64,000 bases of DNA, taken from positions 1,178,001-1,242,000 of the forward strand of contig CAVXCD010000003.1 of assembly GCA_963760225.1 (NCBI GenBank). Direction: 5' to 3'. The translations under genes were made by a program, and so were the position numbers. The notes beneath the pieces were generated by a model, which saw nothing but the letters and a program-made list of their open reading frames with translations, was not told the DNA's origin and made no database searches. The stretch is from 13-2-20CM-66-19 sp963760225 (lineage in GTDB: Bacteria > Pseudomonadota > Gammaproteobacteria > Steroidobacterales > Steroidobacteraceae). This document shows positions 21,416 through 30,683 of this stretch, one piece after another (the stretch's first letter is position 1; the number at the start of each line of letters is the position of its first letter).

Positions 21416-23734
21416 TTACGCGAGGCGCAGCCGTGCGAACAATACCGACTTGACGAGGTCGAGGATCAGGGCAAACAGCGCCGCAGCCAGCAGGATCGCG
21501 CCGATGAACGACCAGGGCAGCGCGTGCATCAGGATGCCGCGCCCGGCGAGCGCGGCGATGATGGCGATGTCCAGCAGTGACGACAACACGATCCAGCCGC
21601 TTGGTCGCGAGCTCCACAGGTGGCGGCGATCGCGCACCACGTAGAAGGCGCCCTGGGTGCTGAACACCAGTGTCAACGCCGCGAGCGTGCGCAGGCCGTG
21701 ATTGTCGACGATGCCGAAATGGAAGTGCGCAACGATCAGCACCGCGGTGCAGAACGCCGCGTTGCACAGACCGAGGCCGACCGCCGCCGCCGTCACCTGC
21801 CCGATGCGCCACGCGTTCGGCTGCGGCGAGGGACGCACGTGGTCGGTGGTGGCCGACATCGCCAGGAAATCACCGCTGATCAGCAGCAGCACGATCAGCA
21901 TCGGGGTGAGTATCGCGTGCCCGGTGATCATCAGTCCCACCGTCAGGAACACCATCTGGTTGACCTTGGCGGTCACCGAGCGCAGCGTGTAAGTGAGGAT
22001 GCGCTGATAGGCGACGCGGCCGCAGTGCACCGCGGCGACGATGCCGCCGAGGCCGGGCTCGGTGAGCACAATGCCGGCGGCGGATTTGGCGACATCCGTC
22101 GCCGTCGAGACGGCGATCCCCATCTGCGCCTGCCGCAGCGCCGGGGCGTCATTGGCGCCATCGCCGCACATCCCGACCGTGTGACCGGCGGCCTGGTAGG
22201 CACGCACGATGTCGAACTTGTCCTCGGGAAAGACCCCGGCGAACACCGCGAAGTCGCCCGGCTGCACGCCTGCTGGCGGCTTGCCCACCGGGCAGACGGC
22301 GCCCTCGAGCCCGACCTGGCGCGCCACCACGGTGGCGGTGGCGGGCGCATCTCCGGTGACCATCACGGTCTGTACGCCGAGCGTGCGCAGCTGCGCGATG
22401 AGCTCGCGGGCATCGGGTCGCGGCGGATCACTGAGCGCCAGTACGCCGGCGCACTGCAGCGCCTCGGCCGGTCCCGCGGCCACGGCCAGCACGCGGTAGC
22501 CCTGGGCCGCGTAAGCCGCGGCTGCTGCCGCCAGTGTGGCATCCGGCGTGGTGAGCTGCGCGATGCTGGCCAAGGCACCTTTGATGACGCGCACAGTATG
22601 GCCGGCGGCATCGACCACCTGCGCTTCGGCGGTGCGACGGGAGGGATCGAAGGGCACGAACGACACGCGTGTATACGGGCCAGGCCCACCTGCGTGCGCG
22701 GCGGCGGCGCGCACCGCGGCGTCCACCGGATCCATGCCGTGCTCTGCGCTCGCGAGCGCCGCGAGGTCGAGCACCTGCGCCGCATCCCGTCCCGCGGCCG
22801 GCTGCACGGCGGTCACCGCCAGCTCGTTCTGCGTCAGCGTGCCGGTCTTGTCGGCGCACAACACGTCGATCGTCGCCGCTTCGTCGATGGCGGACAGCCG
22901 TGTGGGCAGCACGTGGCGCGCCACCAGGGCGCGCGCGGCGAGGGCAGCGGCGAGCGTGAAGGTTGCCGGCAGCGCGACCGGGATTGCGGCCAGCACCGCC
23001 GTGAGAGCGAGCGGAATCATTTCCGCGCCGGGCATGCCGGTGAAAGTGGCGTACAGCACCTGCACCGTCACCATCACGCCGCTGAAGATCGCGAGGTTGC
23101 GCACCACGCGCAGTACCGCCTGCTGCTGCGAGCTGACCGCATGCGCGGCGCTGACGAGCTCGGCGGTCCTGCCGAACTTGGTGCGCACGCCGGTCGCGAC
23201 GACCTGCGCGAGCGCCTCGCCACGGCGCACCAGCGCCCCGGCATAGGTGTGCGCGCCGGCCGCCGCTTCGACGGGTAAGGATTCACCAGTCAGCATCGAC
23301 TGATCGAGCAGCACGTCGCCATCGAGCAGCACCACGTCCGCGGGCACGATGCTGCCGAGCGTGAGCTTGACGACATCGTCGGGCACGATGTCGCCCGCTG
23401 GCAGGATCTGCCAGACGCCGTCGCGCCGCACCGCCGCCAGCACGGCGAGGCGCGACTTGAGCGCCTTGAGGGTTGCCTGCGCGCGGCCCTCCTGCAAGAG
23501 GCCCAGCGCTGCATTGAACAGCAGCAGCAGCGCGATCACCGCGGCTTCGAGGTATTCGCGCAGCATGAACTGCAGCACGATTGCGGCCTCGAGCATCCAC
23601 GGCACCGGCGCCCACAGCTTCGTGAGCAGGCGTCGCCAGGTGGCTGGGTCGCTTTCCGGAATGGTGTTGGAGCCGTACGCCTGCCGGCGGACGTTGACTT
23701 CTTCGCTGGTGAGGCCCGGGAGATTCGCCATCAA
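21416..23734 (-). CDS. P3A-type plasma-membrane proton-exporting ATPase
   Basis: The 772-residue P-type ATPase carries the actuator motif LTGESLPVE, the phosphorylation site CADKTGTLT, and MCGDGANDAPAL, with about ten hydrophobic segments. The first helix region WAPVPWMLEAA and the lack of N-terminal metal-binding domains match P3A proton pumps of archaea, bacteria and plants rather than Cu/Cd or Ca pumps. It would export protons using ATP, giving acid tolerance or an extra proton gradient. The Met at residue 2 is an equally good start. It lies about 50 bases upstream of the Rieske gene on the same strand. Confidence 0.88.
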   Translation of the reverse strand: MMANLPGLTSEEVNVRRQAYGSNTIPESDPATWRRLLTKLWAPVPWMLEAAIVLQFMLREYLEAAVIALLLLFNAALGLLQEGRAQATLKALKSRLAVLAAVRRDGVWQILPAGDIVPDDVVKLTLGSIVPADVVLLDGDVLLDQSMLTGESLPVEAAAGAHTYAGALVRRGEALAQVVATGVRTKFGRTAELVSAAHAVSSQQQAVLRVVRNLAIFSGVMVTVQVLYATFTGMPGAEMIPLALTAVLAAIPVALPATFTLAAALAARALVARHVLPTRLSAIDEAATIDVLCADKTGTLTQNELAVTAVQPAAGRDAAQVLDLAALASAEHGMDPVDAAVRAAAAHAGGPGPYTRVSFVPFDPSRRTAEAQVVDAAGHTVRVIKGALASIAQLTTPDATLAAAAAAYAAQGYRVLAVAAGPAEALQCAGVLALSDPPRPDARELIAQLRTLGVQTVMVTGDAPATATVVARQVGLEGAVCPVGKPPAGVQPGDFAVFAGVFPEDKFDIVRAYQAAGHTVGMCGDGANDAPALRQAQMGIAVSTATDVAKSAAGIVLTEPGLGGIVAAVHCGRVAYQRILTYTLRSVTAKVNQMVFLTVGLMITGHAILTPMLIVLLLISGDFLAMSATTDHVRPSPQPNAWRIGQVTAAAVGLGLCNAAFCTAVLIVAHFHFGIVDNHGLRTLAALTLVFSTQGAFYVVRDRRHLWSSRPSGWIVLSSLLDIAIIAALAGRGILMHALPWSFIGAILLAAALFALILDLVKSVLFARLRLA

Positions 23735-23829
23735 GCCCCGGTGTTCGTGACCGCGCGTTTTGCGCAGCGCGCCTGCGGCCGCTGTGCCGCGCAGCGCTTT
23801 GCGCCCGTGTCAGCAGCCGCTAGCGGCGT

Positions 23830-24525
23830 TCACTTCACGCTGTAGTTGCGCGCTTCGAGGCAGGCGGCCTGCGCGCGCATGTAACCTTCGCGACTGGACG
23901 CTGCGCCCGCCGGCTGCGCGCCAGCTGCCGATGATGCGTCGAATCCGGTCTGAGACGCGGCCCAGCGCCGGCACTCATCCTTATCCTGCTTCTGCTGCGC
24001 ATCCGACTGGCCCGCCTTCGGGTAGGCGAACAGGTCCGGGGAGATCGCAGGAGAGCCCGCGGATGCCCCTGCACCTGAGGGCGGCGCCTGGCTGAGATTG
24101 GCGTCGGCGGGAGGATCGACCTGCTGGTACTGACCGGCGCCGCCGTCCCAGAGGTAGTACGAACCGTCGGCGTAGTAGTACGGGAGGCCGCCCCACCAGT
24201 ACGTGGAGTAGTACCACGGCAGGAACGGCACGTAGACGCCGAGGCCCCAGCCCCACCAGCCGTAGCCGTGGTAGCCCCCGCGCCAGCCATAGCCGTAGTA
24301 GCCGCCGCGGTAGCCGTAGCCGCCGCGGTACCCGTAGCCACCGCGATAGCCATAGCCACCGCGACCGGCGTAGCCGCCGTGGGCACCGCCGTGAAATCCG
24401 CCGCCGCCGCCGCCGCCGGCGTGGCCGCCGCCACCGAAGGGACCGGCGTTCGCGGCCCCCGCCGCGCACAGCAGGACAGTTGCCGCGAGCGCCGCGAACC
24501 GCATGAAGCCCCGTGTGCTTACCAT
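23830..24525 (-). CDS. Secreted Gly/Tyr-rich repeat protein
   Basis: The 231-residue protein has a signal peptide (about residues 8-27 ending GAANA), a poly-Gly/His stretch, then tandem GYGYRGG units and Tyr/Trp-rich sequence (about residues 50-120). A polar C-terminal region contains two Cys residues (DECRRW, AACLEAR). AGGAGG lies five bases before the ATG at 24525. It may be an envelope or matrix protein; no enzymatic motif is present. The C-terminal Cys-containing region resembles similar Gly-rich proteobacterial proteins of unknown role. Confidence 0.75.
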   Translation of the reverse strand: MVSTRGFMRFAALAATVLLCAAGAANAGPFGGGGHAGGGGGGGFHGGAHGGYAGRGGYGYRGGYGYRGGYGYRGGYYGYGWRGGYHGYGWWGWGLGVYVPFLPWYYSTYWWGGLPYYYADGSYYLWDGGAGQYQQVDPPADANLSQAPPSGAGASAGSPAISPDLFAYPKAGQSDAQQKQDKDECRRWAASQTGFDASSAAGAQPAGAASSREGYMRAQAACLEARNYSVK

Positions 24526-24717
24526 GGCAACCTCCTCACGAGCGGGCATTGTAACCGCCGCGCTCCGGCGGCGGTTCGCCGCTCCTCTCATTTTGACAGA
24601 CAATGCACACGGTGGGTTCACATAGGGGGCCGTGGCGCGCCGGGCGGGTGTTCCCCCCGCGGCGACTTTCATTAAGATCCTGTCATGACGCGCCTGGCGA
24701 CGGATTGAACAACAGTG

Positions 24718-26769
24718 ATGAATGCGGATAAAACAGCCATGACCGTGCACAAAGCCAGCGTGTGCCCACTCGACTGCCCCGACACCTGCAGTCTCACCGT
24801 CACGGTGGCCGATGAGCACGTGCTCGCGGTGCGCGGCAGCCGTGTCAACCCCATCACGCACGGCGCGGTGTGCGCCAAGGTGGCGCAGCTCTATCCGGAC
24901 TTCGTCCACGGGCCGAACCGCCTGCGCCATCCGCTGGTGCGCATGGGCGCCAAGGGAGCGGGCGAGTTCCGCCAGGTCGGCTGGGGCGAGGCGCTCGCGC
25001 TCATCCACCATCGTGTGCAGGCCGTCATTGAACAGCACGGACCCGAGGCGGTGCTGCCGCTCAATTACGCCGGGCCCCACGGCCTGCTGGCCGGCGACTC
25101 GATGTCGCTGCGCTTCTTTCACCGGCTGGGCGCATCGCTGCTCACCCGCAACCCGCTGTGCGGCGGCATCCGCAGCGCCGCTTACGCGGCGACCTTCGGC
25201 GCGACGCCAGGTACACCGCTGCAACAGGTGGCGCTGGCGAACCTCATCATCGTGTGGGGCAACAACGCCAGCGTGTGCAACCTGCACCTGATGCGCCAGA
25301 TCAACGCCGCCCGCCGTCACGGCGCGAAACTGGTCGTGATCGACCCGCGGCGCACCCGCGTCGCCGAGCAGGCGCAGCTGCATCTGGCCGTGCGCCCCGG
25401 CACCGACGTGGTGCTGGCGTGGGCGCTCGCGGTCGAGCTCGAGCGCAACGGCGGCCTGGCGCGCGACTTCATCGCACGTCATGTGCACGGCTTCGAGCCC
25501 TTCATGGAGAGGGCACGCGCCTATCCGGCGGAGCGGGCGGCGGACATCTGCGGCGTCGCCGTGGAGGAGATTCGCACGCTGGCGCGCTGGTACCAGGAGG
25601 ATTCGCCGGCGGTCATCGCCTGGGGCAACGGCCTCGAGCGCAATCGCAATGGCGGCTCGGGGTTGCGCGCCATCGCCGCGCTGCCGGCGCTGGCCGGCAA
25701 GTTCGGCATCGCGGGCGGCGGGCTGGTGGGCGGGGCCGGCCATGCCTTTCCCAAGACCCCCGAGCGGCTGACGCTACCTACTCTGCTGCCTAACTGCCCG
25801 CGCACCATCAATATCCTCGACGTATCGCGACTGATCCTCGACGAGGCGCTGACGCCTCCGATCAGGGCCTTGTTCATCTACAACCACAACCCGCTCATCG
25901 TGCACCCCGACCAGAACCGCATGCGCCGGGCGCTCGCGCGCGATGACGTCTTCACGGTCGGCATCGAGGTGGCGATGACCGACAGCATGGCGTACGCGGA
26001 CGTGATCCTGCCGGCGTGCACGCACTTCGAGCATGCCGATCTTTATGCCGCCTACGGGCAGCAGTACCTGCAGCGCGCGGCCGCAGTGATCGCGCCGGTG
26101 GCGGAGAGCCTGCCCAACACCGAGATCTTCCGGCGACTGGCGGCGCAGTTCGGCTTCACCGAACAGGAGTTCCGTGCGGACGATGCCGAGCTGATGGACG
26201 CCGCCTTGGACGCCGGCGACCCGCGCCTCAAGGGACAACAGCCGAGCCGCCTGCCGCTCGAGCAGGCACTGAAGATGGAATACGGCGGTGCCGAGCCGGT
26301 GCTGTGCGACAACGTCTGGCCGCGCACGCCCAGCGGCCGGATCGAGCTGCTGTCGCAGTCGCTCGCGGAGCGCTATCAGGCCGCGCTGCCCGCCTTTGTA
26401 CCACTGCAGTCGGCTTACCCGCTGGCACTCATCACGCCTGCCTCGGACGATCGCATCACCTCTACTTTCGGCGCGCTCGCCGCGAGCGATGCCGCCCCGC
26501 CGCTCGACATGCATCCGGACGATGCGGCAGTGCGTGGACTTACGGACGGGGAACGCGTGTGCGTATGGAACGAGTGGGGCGAGGTGTTCCTACCGCTGCG
26601 CATCAGCGCGCGGGTGCGGCCGGGTGTGGTCTGCTCGGAGAAGGGTGCGTGGCTGCGCACCAGTTGCAACGGGCAGACTGTCTCGGCGCTCGCGCCGGCG
26701 CACAAGGCCGACATCGCCGACGGCGCCTGCTTCAACGACGCCCGGGTCGAGGTGCGCTCAGCGCCCTGA
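24718..26769 (+). CDS. Molybdopterin oxidoreductase (BisC/FdhA superfamily)
   Basis: The 683-residue protein starts with a [4Fe-4S] motif, CPLDCPDTC with a fourth Cys in GAVCAK, followed by the molybdopterin domains: RNPLCGGIRSAAY, VWGNNASVCN, VVIDPRRT, FIYNHNPLIVHPDQ and the C-terminal dinucleotide-binding domain. The family includes formate dehydrogenases, polysulfide and DMSO reductases and many uncharacterised enzymes. No Tat signal is seen, so it is probably cytoplasmic. It has no adjacent iron-sulfur or membrane subunit, suggesting a stand-alone enzyme whose substrate is unknown. GTG at 24715 is an alternative start. Confidence 0.88.
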   Translation: MNADKTAMTVHKASVCPLDCPDTCSLTVTVADEHVLAVRGSRVNPITHGAVCAKVAQLYPDFVHGPNRLRHPLVRMGAKGAGEFRQVGWGEALALIHHRVQAVIEQHGPEAVLPLNYAGPHGLLAGDSMSLRFFHRLGASLLTRNPLCGGIRSAAYAATFGATPGTPLQQVALANLIIVWGNNASVCNLHLMRQINAARRHGAKLVVIDPRRTRVAEQAQLHLAVRPGTDVVLAWALAVELERNGGLARDFIARHVHGFEPFMERARAYPAERAADICGVAVEEIRTLARWYQEDSPAVIAWGNGLERNRNGGSGLRAIAALPALAGKFGIAGGGLVGGAGHAFPKTPERLTLPTLLPNCPRTINILDVSRLILDEALTPPIRALFIYNHNPLIVHPDQNRMRRALARDDVFTVGIEVAMTDSMAYADVILPACTHFEHADLYAAYGQQYLQRAAAVIAPVAESLPNTEIFRRLAAQFGFTEQEFRADDAELMDAALDAGDPRLKGQQPSRLPLEQALKMEYGGAEPVLCDNVWPRTPSGRIELLSQSLAERYQAALPAFVPLQSAYPLALITPASDDRITSTFGALAASDAAPPLDMHPDDAAVRGLTDGERVCVWNEWGEVFLPLRISARVRPGVVCSEKGAWLRTSCNGQTVSALAPAHKADIADGACFNDARVEVRSAP

Positions 26770-26816
26770 GAATCGCGGGACTCGCGCCGCGCTCGCCAGC
26801 TCCTCCAGCGTCCTAC

Positions 26817-29492
26817 TCAGCGTGCCGCCGACGTGGCTGAGGCAGCCGACGTGGATGAGGCAGCCGATGTCGATGAGGCAGTCGCGCCCGGGGCCGGTGG
26901 TGCAGCCGGGGCGGGTGGCGCGGCCGGGGCGGGCGGTGCGGCCGGGGCGGATGGTGCGGCCGGGGCGGATGGTGCGGCCGGGGTGGATGGTGCGGTCGGG
27001 GTGGATGGTGTCAGCCCCGGGGTAGATGGTGTCGGCGCCGGGGCCGTCAATGCCGCGGTGGGCGCGGCCGCCGCTGCCTCCACGTCCAGGCTTGCCACGC
27101 TGATCACGGTGGGATCATCGCGCAGCCTCACGTACAGCAGACCATCGACCGGTCGGGGCACCGCCAGCGATTGCCCGGTGTATCCGTCCGGTACCGGCGT
27201 CGGCTGCTTGAACGTGACGTCGTTCGCGACGGCTTCGAGCAGGAAGAGGTTGCTGCCTGAGAGGCTGCAGCTCGGGTCGGATGTGCCGGGGCACTCGAGC
27301 TTCCTGAGTAGCGGCAGGCGTACCAGTGTCGCGAGCGCATGCCAGTCGCCGGCAACGCCGTTGTCGACCACACGAAATCGCAGCGGCCCGAATGCCGAGG
27401 CGCCCAGCACCTTCGACGGATCGAGGGTGGCCACTGCGATCTTCGAGTTCTGCAGTGTCAGGCCGTTGCTGTAGTCGAGCACGGTCGCGGACGAACTGTC
27501 GCTGGTGGCGACTTCTACCTTCTCTTCGCGGCTAAATGCAGCCGGCGACTGTGCGCGCAGCGCAAAGGTCAGCACCGCGTCCTGCGGCAGCTCGTCCTTG
27601 CCCGCGAGGTGGATGTGACTACTGCCCGCGGACTGGGAAGCCTGCTCGCTCTTGCCGATGAGCGCCACGCTCGGCCGCGGTGCTACTACCGATGCCTTGA
27701 CCGGGTAAGTGCGGCCGTCAGTGAGGGTTACGTGTGCCTTGGACTCATCGCCCGCCTTGAGCGCAGAGGCGCCAGCCACCTCATCGGTCTGCAACACCAG
27801 CTCGTCGTGACCATCGCTGCTGGTGAGTGTCCCGGGCATGAACGGCACGTCGTTGAGCACCAGCTTCGCCACCCTGTCGAGGCGATTGCCCCGCAGCACG
27901 CCCTGCCGGTCACCGGCATGCACGGTGAAGGCATCCAGACGCGCCGCCTCGGCGAACGTGTGCAGCGTCAGCTGCTGCGCCTGGCCGCTGCCGTACTGGC
28001 GGATGAGGAGGGTCCTCTCGCCGGGAGCCGCATCCTGCAGGGAGAGTTTCAGCTCGGCTTCATCGGTCTTGAGCTCCTTCCAGTTCACCGCCAGCAGCTT
28101 GCCGCCGGCATCCTGCAACACGATGTCGGCGATGCAACTGACACTGTCGGCGTGCAGATGCACCACATCCTCGCGGCCGACGATGAGCGCCGCGTCCTCG
28201 CCCGCGGCCAGTGCCCAGCTCTGCTGGCGGGCGTCGACCAGACGAAAGCCCGGGCCCTCGTAGCGGTCGAATCCCCACTGGCCATGCAGATGGGCGATGA
28301 CGCCGTCGCTGAGGGCGACGGAGCGCAGCGCCGCGGTGTCGATCACGAAGCCCCCGCGCGTGGCGTCCGCAGTGGCCGGCAGCTCGATGGTCTTGCCGCC
28401 CGCGGCGGGCACGCCCAGGGTCATGCCGTGCGCAAAGGCAGTCGCGAACATGAGCGGTGCCCCTTCCGCCGGCAGTACCAGCGGGTCTTTGCGCACGCAA
28501 TAGCTCGCGTGCGGATCGACCGCGCGCAGCGGTGGAAACTGCGCGGCGCCGACCGCTGGCAGGCCCATCACCAGCACCGACTTGGGATTGTGAAACGAGG
28601 GCGGTGCATTGAGCAGCAGCGCGACCTGCCGCCCCTGCGGTGAGGCGAGTGCCGGGATGTACTGATACTGCGCGGTACGAAAGGAGTCGAACAATCGCGC
28701 GAGGTCGAGCATCGAGCCGATGAAGGGTCCGTAGTAACCGGAGCGTAACTGCGGCGCGTTGCTCGCCTCCATCGCCAGATCGCTCGCCGGGCCGGAGGTG
28801 AGCTGCTGCGTCACCGAGGCGCTGTGGCCATCGGACAGGATGAGCGACTCCTGGCCCTGCGTCAGACAGGACGCCTGGGCGAGTGGATCCCTCTCGAGGC
28901 ACTTCTCGTCGACCTTGATGCCGAGGCTGCGTGACAGGAGTGGCGCGCTCTCCTTGAGGCGCGCCGGATCGGCGTCGCCGAGCTTGCGGATCGCGGCGAG
29001 ATAGCTCTCCAGGCGCGACCGATCGAGCTGCGCCTGGTTCAGATCCTGCGAGGTGCGCACGAAGGCGCCCGGCCGGCCGCGCACCGCATCGACCAGCGTG
29101 CTGTAGTCGCCGCCGGTCTGCGGGGCGAAGAAGACGAGCAGTTGCTGAGCGTCCTTCGGCACCGTCAGCTTCAGCCCTTTCTCCGCGCACTTACCGGCCC
29201 AGGTGTCGCAGCGCGCGAACCACGCGGGCGGCGGCGGATCGGTGGAGCCGCGCAGGAACGTGGTCACCAGGACGTAGTGCGCCGACTCGTCGGCGGTCAG
29301 ATTCGCCCGCACCCAGACGCGATCGCCCGGCGCGAGATTCGGAACCTGGTCGGCCGGCAGTGTCGTATCGCCGCGCGTGATTTCGATCTCAAGATGCGGT
29401 CCCGCCAGGTCGAAGCGGGCCGGATCCGCCTGTGCCGTCGCAACGGCATAGAGCGTGAGCACGATCTTGAGTGTTCGGGCGTTCAATCGCAT
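26817..29492 (-). CDS. Large secreted protein of unknown function with Ala/Pro repeat tail
   Basis: The 891-residue protein has an N-terminal signal peptide (hydrophobic LKIVLTLYAVATAQA). The body reads as mixed beta domains with no recognised catalytic motif. It includes two Cys pairs, in CDTWAGKC and CPGTSDPSC, and a late domain ending in SLDVEAAAAA. The last 70 residues are low-complexity Pro/Ala/Ser/Thr repeats. The body segment DGHDELVLQ and the many PKSVLVMG/GLPAVG-like stretches do not identify a family. It is flanked by opposing or unrelated genes and appears monocistronic. A cell-surface or periplasmic role is inferred from the signal only. Confidence 0.7.
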   Translation of the reverse strand: MRLNARTLKIVLTLYAVATAQADPARFDLAGPHLEIEITRGDTTLPADQVPNLAPGDRVWVRANLTADESAHYVLVTTFLRGSTDPPPPAWFARCDTWAGKCAEKGLKLTVPKDAQQLLVFFAPQTGGDYSTLVDAVRGRPGAFVRTSQDLNQAQLDRSRLESYLAAIRKLGDADPARLKESAPLLSRSLGIKVDEKCLERDPLAQASCLTQGQESLILSDGHSASVTQQLTSGPASDLAMEASNAPQLRSGYYGPFIGSMLDLARLFDSFRTAQYQYIPALASPQGRQVALLLNAPPSFHNPKSVLVMGLPAVGAAQFPPLRAVDPHASYCVRKDPLVLPAEGAPLMFATAFAHGMTLGVPAAGGKTIELPATADATRGGFVIDTAALRSVALSDGVIAHLHGQWGFDRYEGPGFRLVDARQQSWALAAGEDAALIVGREDVVHLHADSVSCIADIVLQDAGGKLLAVNWKELKTDEAELKLSLQDAAPGERTLLIRQYGSGQAQQLTLHTFAEAARLDAFTVHAGDRQGVLRGNRLDRVAKLVLNDVPFMPGTLTSSDGHDELVLQTDEVAGASALKAGDESKAHVTLTDGRTYPVKASVVAPRPSVALIGKSEQASQSAGSSHIHLAGKDELPQDAVLTFALRAQSPAAFSREEKVEVATSDSSSATVLDYSNGLTLQNSKIAVATLDPSKVLGASAFGPLRFRVVDNGVAGDWHALATLVRLPLLRKLECPGTSDPSCSLSGSNLFLLEAVANDVTFKQPTPVPDGYTGQSLAVPRPVDGLLYVRLRDDPTVISVASLDVEAAAAAPTAALTAPAPTPSTPGLTPSTPTAPSTPAAPSAPAAPSAPAAPPAPAAPPAPAAPPAPGATASSTSAASSTSAASATSAAR
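26885..27040. repeat. 15-bp tandem repeats encoding Ala/Pro tail
   Basis: Imperfect 15-base units of the form GCCGGGGCGGATGGT and variants recur through this stretch and encode repeating Ala-Pro-Ala-Ala/Ser-Pro on the minus strand. Such arrays often vary in copy number. On the plus strand they give a spurious Gly/Ala reading frame. Confidence 0.8.
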
Positions 29493-29559
29493 TGCGGCAT
29501 TCTATGACCCTCGTGCGGAATGTCACCCCGTCGGCGTCTGCGCACTCGTGACGTAGCTC

Positions 29560-30564
29560 TCAGTTCTGCGGCCGGGAGGCAGCCACCGCCACGCGCATGC
29601 CGTCGGCTGCGAACTTCACGCTGCCGTGATACTGGCGCGCAATCGAGGCGGTCACCTGCGCGCGTGCCGCGTCGACCGCCGGCGAGAGGTGTGAGAGGAG
29701 CAGCGCGCCGATGCGGGCGCGGCCCGCCAGTGCACCAATGGCAGCCGGCGGGGTGTGCAGGGTGTAGAGAATCTGCGGTGAGCCGGGAGGGTCGAGTACC
29801 ACCGCGTGGAACACCAGCAGATCGACCCCCTGGGCGATCCGCTCGAGCGCGGCAAGGGCGTGCGCATCGACATCGCCGCTGAAGACCACGCTGCGTCCGC
29901 GGTAGTCGATGCGGTAGATGATCGCGGGCGCATCGCCGTGGTGCCCGCCGATGGCGCTGATCACCAGCGGTGGTGCGCGGAGGATCGCGCGCGGATCGTG
30001 TGAGTCGCTGCCGGGCTCGGGCAGGTCCGTGACCTTGAAACTGACCGGGGCGGAGAAGTCCTTGAGATAGGCGAAGGCGCCGTCGGCGCCGAACATGAGC
30101 TCGATGAAGCGGCTGGTCGATGGAAACGCCGCGCTGCCCTCATGCGCCGCGCTTCCGCTCGGTCCGTACACGTCGAAGCGAATCGGCTGTGCCGCGGACA
30201 CCGCGCGCGCTTTGACGAAGCCCGGCAGCTCCGCGGCGTGATCGACGTGCAGATGCGTCAGCAGCACGATGTCGAGCGCCTCGAGCGAGACGTGCGCCTC
30301 ACCCAGGCGCGCGAAAGACCCCGGTCCCGCATCGACGAGTATCCGCGGTTGACCGTCGAGCAGCACCAGATAGCTGGACGAGGCCCGGCCGAGAGCCGCG
30401 GGTCCGCCCGAGCCGAGCACTATCAGCTCAAGCGGCGCAGATGCGCCGGCGGTGCGCGCGGCTACCGCGGGCGCAGCCGCATGGCCGTGCGCTGCGAGCA
30501 GCGCCAGCGCCATGCCGGTGTGCAGCGATGCGCGGATCCTGCGCGTTCGTTGAGCATTACGCAT
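29560..30564 (-). CDS. Exported metallo-beta-lactamase-fold hydrolase (RNase Z/arylsulfatase-like)
   Basis: The 334-residue protein has a signal peptide (MALALLAAHGHAAA) before the mature start LELIVLGSGGP. The metal site THLHVDHAAEL (HxHxDH) is present with FSGDVDAH and a late LLSHLSP, giving two-metal coordination as in RNase Z-like or phosphodiesterase/lactonase proteins. The signal makes a tRNA-processing role unlikely; an exported hydrolase is favoured. The ATG at 30564 is chosen because the signal peptide follows. It is divergent from the PLP decarboxylase. Confidence 0.82.
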   Translation of the reverse strand: MRNAQRTRRIRASLHTGMALALLAAHGHAAAPAVAARTAGASAPLELIVLGSGGPAALGRASSSYLVLLDGQPRILVDAGPGSFARLGEAHVSLEALDIVLLTHLHVDHAAELPGFVKARAVSAAQPIRFDVYGPSGSAAHEGSAAFPSTSRFIELMFGADGAFAYLKDFSAPVSFKVTDLPEPGSDSHDPRAILRAPPLVISAIGGHHGDAPAIIYRIDYRGRSVVFSGDVDAHALAALERIAQGVDLLVFHAVVLDPPGSPQILYTLHTPPAAIGALAGRARIGALLLSHLSPAVDAARAQVTASIARQYHGSVKFAADGMRVAVAASRPQN

Positions 30565-30683
30565 GTTGTACCTCACCGCAGCGTCCCGACTTCGCCGGCA
30601 CGGAGCCCAAGCGCCATTGGCATTGTCACATCCCTTCGCCGTACGATCGCGTGCCGACCCTGCTCCATGCAAATGAGGACCTC

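Noticed and set aside
24594..24599. TTGACA upstream of the molybdopterin oxidoreductase gene
   Set aside because: No acceptable -10 element at 16-18 bases, so a promoter was not called.
26833..27474. Plus-strand Gly/Ala frame opposite the Ala/Pro tail
   Set aside because: It arises from the 15-bp repeats of the minus-strand gene.
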